Notes under the pieces: generated by a model
What the model saw: only the letters and a program-made list of their open reading frames with translations
Databases searched by the model: none
Told to the model about the DNA's origin: nothing
Shown: piece after piece, positions 4,931 to 6,160 of the stretch
Layout of the letters: every line of letters begins with the position of its first letter
Position numbering within the stretch: the first letter of the stretch is position 1
Made by a program: the position numbers and the translations under genes
From: Clostridia bacterium
Lineage (GTDB): Bacteria > Bacillota_A > Clostridia > Oscillospirales > CAG-272
Assembly (NCBI GenBank): GCA_017467225.1
Contig: JAFTSR010000092.1
Location: 1 to 6,160, forward strand
Direction: 5' to 3'
DNA: 6,160 nt

Positions 4931-5110
4931 ATGGATAGTATTAAAGTAGCTTTAGTCGGCATCGTTCTGATCCTTGCCAGCCTGTTTTGTATGGGTATTT
5001 GCATTATTAACACTCAGCAGGGTGGCCCGCAAGGACTTGCTGTCTTCCTGTTTGCCGCAGGCTTGATCATCAGTATCGTCGGCTTGTTTTTTGTCAAGGA
5101 TAGGGATTAA
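4931..5110 (+). CDS. Small two-helix membrane protein, 59 aa
   Basis: ATG 4931 follows GAGGTG (4920-4925) at five bases and a perfect-consensus promoter, so this short frame is very probably a real gene. The protein has a short polar start (MDSIK), a first hydrophobic helix at about 6-26 (VALVGIVLILASLFCMGICI), a polar turn NTQQGGPQG (27-35), a second helix at about 36-55 (LAVFLFAAGLIISIVGLFFV) and a charged end KDRD. With positive charge at residue 5 and a mixed tail, a hairpin with both ends on the cytoplasmic side is likely. There is no cleavable signal peptide or conserved catalytic residue, and I do not recognise the family. Possible roles, none of them shown, include a subunit of a larger membrane complex or a stress-induced membrane peptide. 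A type I toxin is conceivable, but no antisense RNA promoter is evident. Confidence 0.75.
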   Translation: MDSIKVALVGIVLILASLFCMGICIINTQQGGPQGLAVFLFAAGLIISIVGLFFVKDRD

Positions 5111-5232
5111 CACTTGTTTTTGAAAGCAGAAAATTGCGTGATGTGATCCGCCATCGACACCGCTCACGACAGGCTTGCATGCGTTTCATATCTGCAGCCG
5201 AAATCATGGAGCGATAGCTCGATACCCCATGA
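5111..5232. other. Geneless stretch before hairpin copy 2
   Basis: No gene with a start and ribosome binding site was found here. No good intrinsic terminator follows the small membrane gene; the only nearby pairing is a 4-bp GAGC/GCTC stem around 5210. Transcripts may run on to the strong stem of the repeat at 5254-5289. A plus-strand frame free of stops exists but has no initiation signal. Confidence 0.4.
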
Positions 5233-5290
5233 ATAAAATTTTTGAAAGGGAGCGCGAGGGGAAACTTTTTTCAAAAAGTTTCCCCTCGCC
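5233..5290 (+). repeat. Dispersed hairpin repeat, copy 2
   Basis: This is the second copy of the 58-bp element, in the same orientation as 1159-1216. The stem GCGAGGGGAAACTTTTT (5254-5270) pairs perfectly with 5273-5289 around TC. Three pairs differ from copy 1 on both sides at once (T-A to G-C, T-A to C-G, A-T to G-C), so pairing is preserved. The left box TTTTTGAAA (5239-5247) is also conserved. It ends five bases from the stop codon of the transketolase gene on the other strand, so it may act as that gene's 3' end structure, although no clean T-tract follows on the minus strand. Confidence 0.8.
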
Positions 5291-5295
5291 TTCTT

Positions 5296-6120
5296 TTACT
5301 TATTCAGTTCCTCAAGCGCCAGTGCGCACTTCTCATCGTTAGGTGCGGCACCGTGCCAGGACGCCTGGTTCTCCATAAAGGAAACGCCCTTGCCCTTGAC
5401 CGACTTCGCGATGATGACGGTAGGCTGACCCTTGGTTGCGCTTGCTTCGTTCATCGCCTTGGCGATCTGATCGAAATCGTGCGCGTCGATGGTAACGACG
5501 TGAAAGCCGAACGCCTCAAACTTCTCGGCGTAGGGCGTGGGGTTCATGACCTTGGTGATGTCGCCGTCGATCTGCAAGCCGTTCCAGTCAAGGATCATGC
5601 AGAAGTTGTCCAGCTTGTGGTGGGCGGCAAACATGCAAGCCTCCCAAACCTGACCCTCCTGGCTCTCGCCGTCGCCGACGATGGTGTAGGTGCGGTAATC
5701 CTTACCGGCGATCTTGGCGGAGAGCGCCATGCCGCATGCGGCAGAGATGCCCTGACCGAGCGAGCCGGTCGTCATGTCAACACCGGGGGTGTTCTTCATG
5801 CTGGGGTGACCCTGCAGATGCGAGTCGAGCTTGCGCAGCGTCAGCAGATCTTCCTTGGGGAAGTAGCCTCTCTCTGCCAGTGCAGCGTACAGCGCGGGTG
5901 CCGCGTGACCCTTGGATAGCACCAGACGGTCGCGATCCTCCCAGGTGGGGTTCTGCGGATCAATGTTCATCTGAACAAAATAGAGATACGTCAAAATCTC
6001 TGCAATGGAGAGCGAGCCGCCCGGGTGACCGGACTTGGCTGCGTGCGTCTCCTTGATAATATCAATGCGGATGTCGTTGGCAATCTTGGCCAACTGCTCA
6101 CGAGTGTAGCTTGTTTGCAT
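5296..6120 (-). CDS. Transketolase, N-terminal (TPP-binding) subunit
   Basis: Transketolase transfers two-carbon ketol units in the non-oxidative pentose phosphate pathway. At 274 aa this is the N-terminal half of a split enzyme; single-chain transketolases have about 660 aa. Visible motifs are KSGHPGGSLS (29-38, H32), SKGHAAPALYA (69-79, H72), LQGHPS (102-107), TTGSLGQG (117-124) and the thiamine diphosphate/magnesium motif from GDGESQEGQVWE (149-160) to DWN ending at N180, then KGKG and WHG (H256). All expected N-half residues are present. AAGGAG (6133-6128) lies seven bases before ATG 6120, and a -10 is at 6158-6153. The usual partner, the C-terminal subunit, is not downstream: after the stop come the hairpin repeat and an opposite-strand gene. 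Function would need a C-terminal subunit encoded elsewhere. Confidence 0.93.
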   Translation of the reverse strand: MQTSYTREQLAKIANDIRIDIIKETHAAKSGHPGGSLSIAEILTYLYFVQMNIDPQNPTWEDRDRLVLSKGHAAPALYAALAERGYFPKEDLLTLRKLDSHLQGHPSMKNTPGVDMTTGSLGQGISAACGMALSAKIAGKDYRTYTIVGDGESQEGQVWEACMFAAHHKLDNFCMILDWNGLQIDGDITKVMNPTPYAEKFEAFGFHVVTIDAHDFDQIAKAMNEASATKGQPTVIIAKSVKGKGVSFMENQASWHGAAPNDEKCALALEELNK

Positions 6121-6152
6121 GGCAATACTCCTTGCTTTTTTTCTCTTCTTAT

Positions 6153-6158
6153 ATTATA
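6153..6158 (-). promoter_or_regulatory. -10 element of the transketolase subunit gene
   Basis: The minus strand reads TATAAT here, a consensus -10, placing the transcription start near 6146 and a leader of about 26 bases before ATG 6120. The -35 lies beyond the window edge and cannot be checked. Confidence 0.6.
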
Positions 6159-6160
6159 CC

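Noticed and set aside
5111..5217. Stop-free plus-strand frame after the small membrane gene, ending FISAAEIMER
   Set aside because: There is no start codon with a ribosome binding site and no recognisable domain. A frameshifted continuation of the 59-aa protein is unlikely because that protein already ends in a normal charged tail.
5242..5919. 225-codon plus-strand frame opposite the transketolase gene
   Set aside because: It is an antisense shadow of a well-conserved transketolase subunit, and its first codons come from the hairpin repeat.

Overview
The window looks like chromosomal DNA of a moderately GC-rich clostridial Firmicute, probably an Oscillospiraceae/Ruminococcaceae-type gut anaerobe. 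This is an inference from several traits: strong GGAGG-type ribosome binding sites, TGn-extended -10 promoters, Xre regulators carrying the 'SKWE' recognition helix common in Clostridia, a type 2 PyrF, a split transketolase, and a dispersed AT-centred hairpin repeat. No phage, transposase, rRNA, tRNA or CRISPR signal was seen.

Layout. Bases 1-129 are the 3' end of mnmE (tRNA modification GTPase). Bases 130-278 form a regulatory region with an operator-like repeat array and an extended -10 promoter. It drives a 241-aa regulator (279-1004): an Xre helix-turn-helix followed by a 15-residue-periodic solenoid with two cysteine ladders. A terminator (1009-1044) closes that unit. A new promoter (1091-1119) starts a two-gene unit. 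Its first gene fuses an Xre helix-turn-helix to an orotate phosphoribosyltransferase-like domain whose catalytic motifs have decayed. Its stop codon overlaps the start region of the second gene, pyrF (2051-3013). A bidirectional terminator (3015-3041) separates pyrF from a convergent minus-strand gene (3047-4705) for a long protein with a GDPD domain and a degenerate, probably barrel-like N-terminal half. A divergent intergenic region (4706-4930) holds two strong promoters: one for the GDPD gene, with a palindrome over its -10, and one for a 59-aa two-helix membrane protein (4931-5110). Past a geneless stretch and a second hairpin repeat copy (5233-5290) lies a minus-strand gene for the N-terminal subunit of a split transketolase (5296-6120).

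Most interesting points. (1) The HTH-OPRT fusion sits where a pyrE would be expected, directly upstream of and overlapping pyrF. It keeps orotate-side motifs and loses the PRPP/PPi catalytic motifs, which suggests an enzyme-derived pyrimidine sensor analogous in logic to Bacillus PurR. (2) The hairpin repeat lies between this gene's promoter and its HTH domain, and the reading frame is open through it, so the start codon is uncertain. (3) The two repeat copies differ by three compensatory base-pair changes, which argues that the 17-bp stem is maintained. (4) The Xre protein with stacked cysteines could be a metal or redox sensor, and its promoter carries three spaced GATACAA sites.
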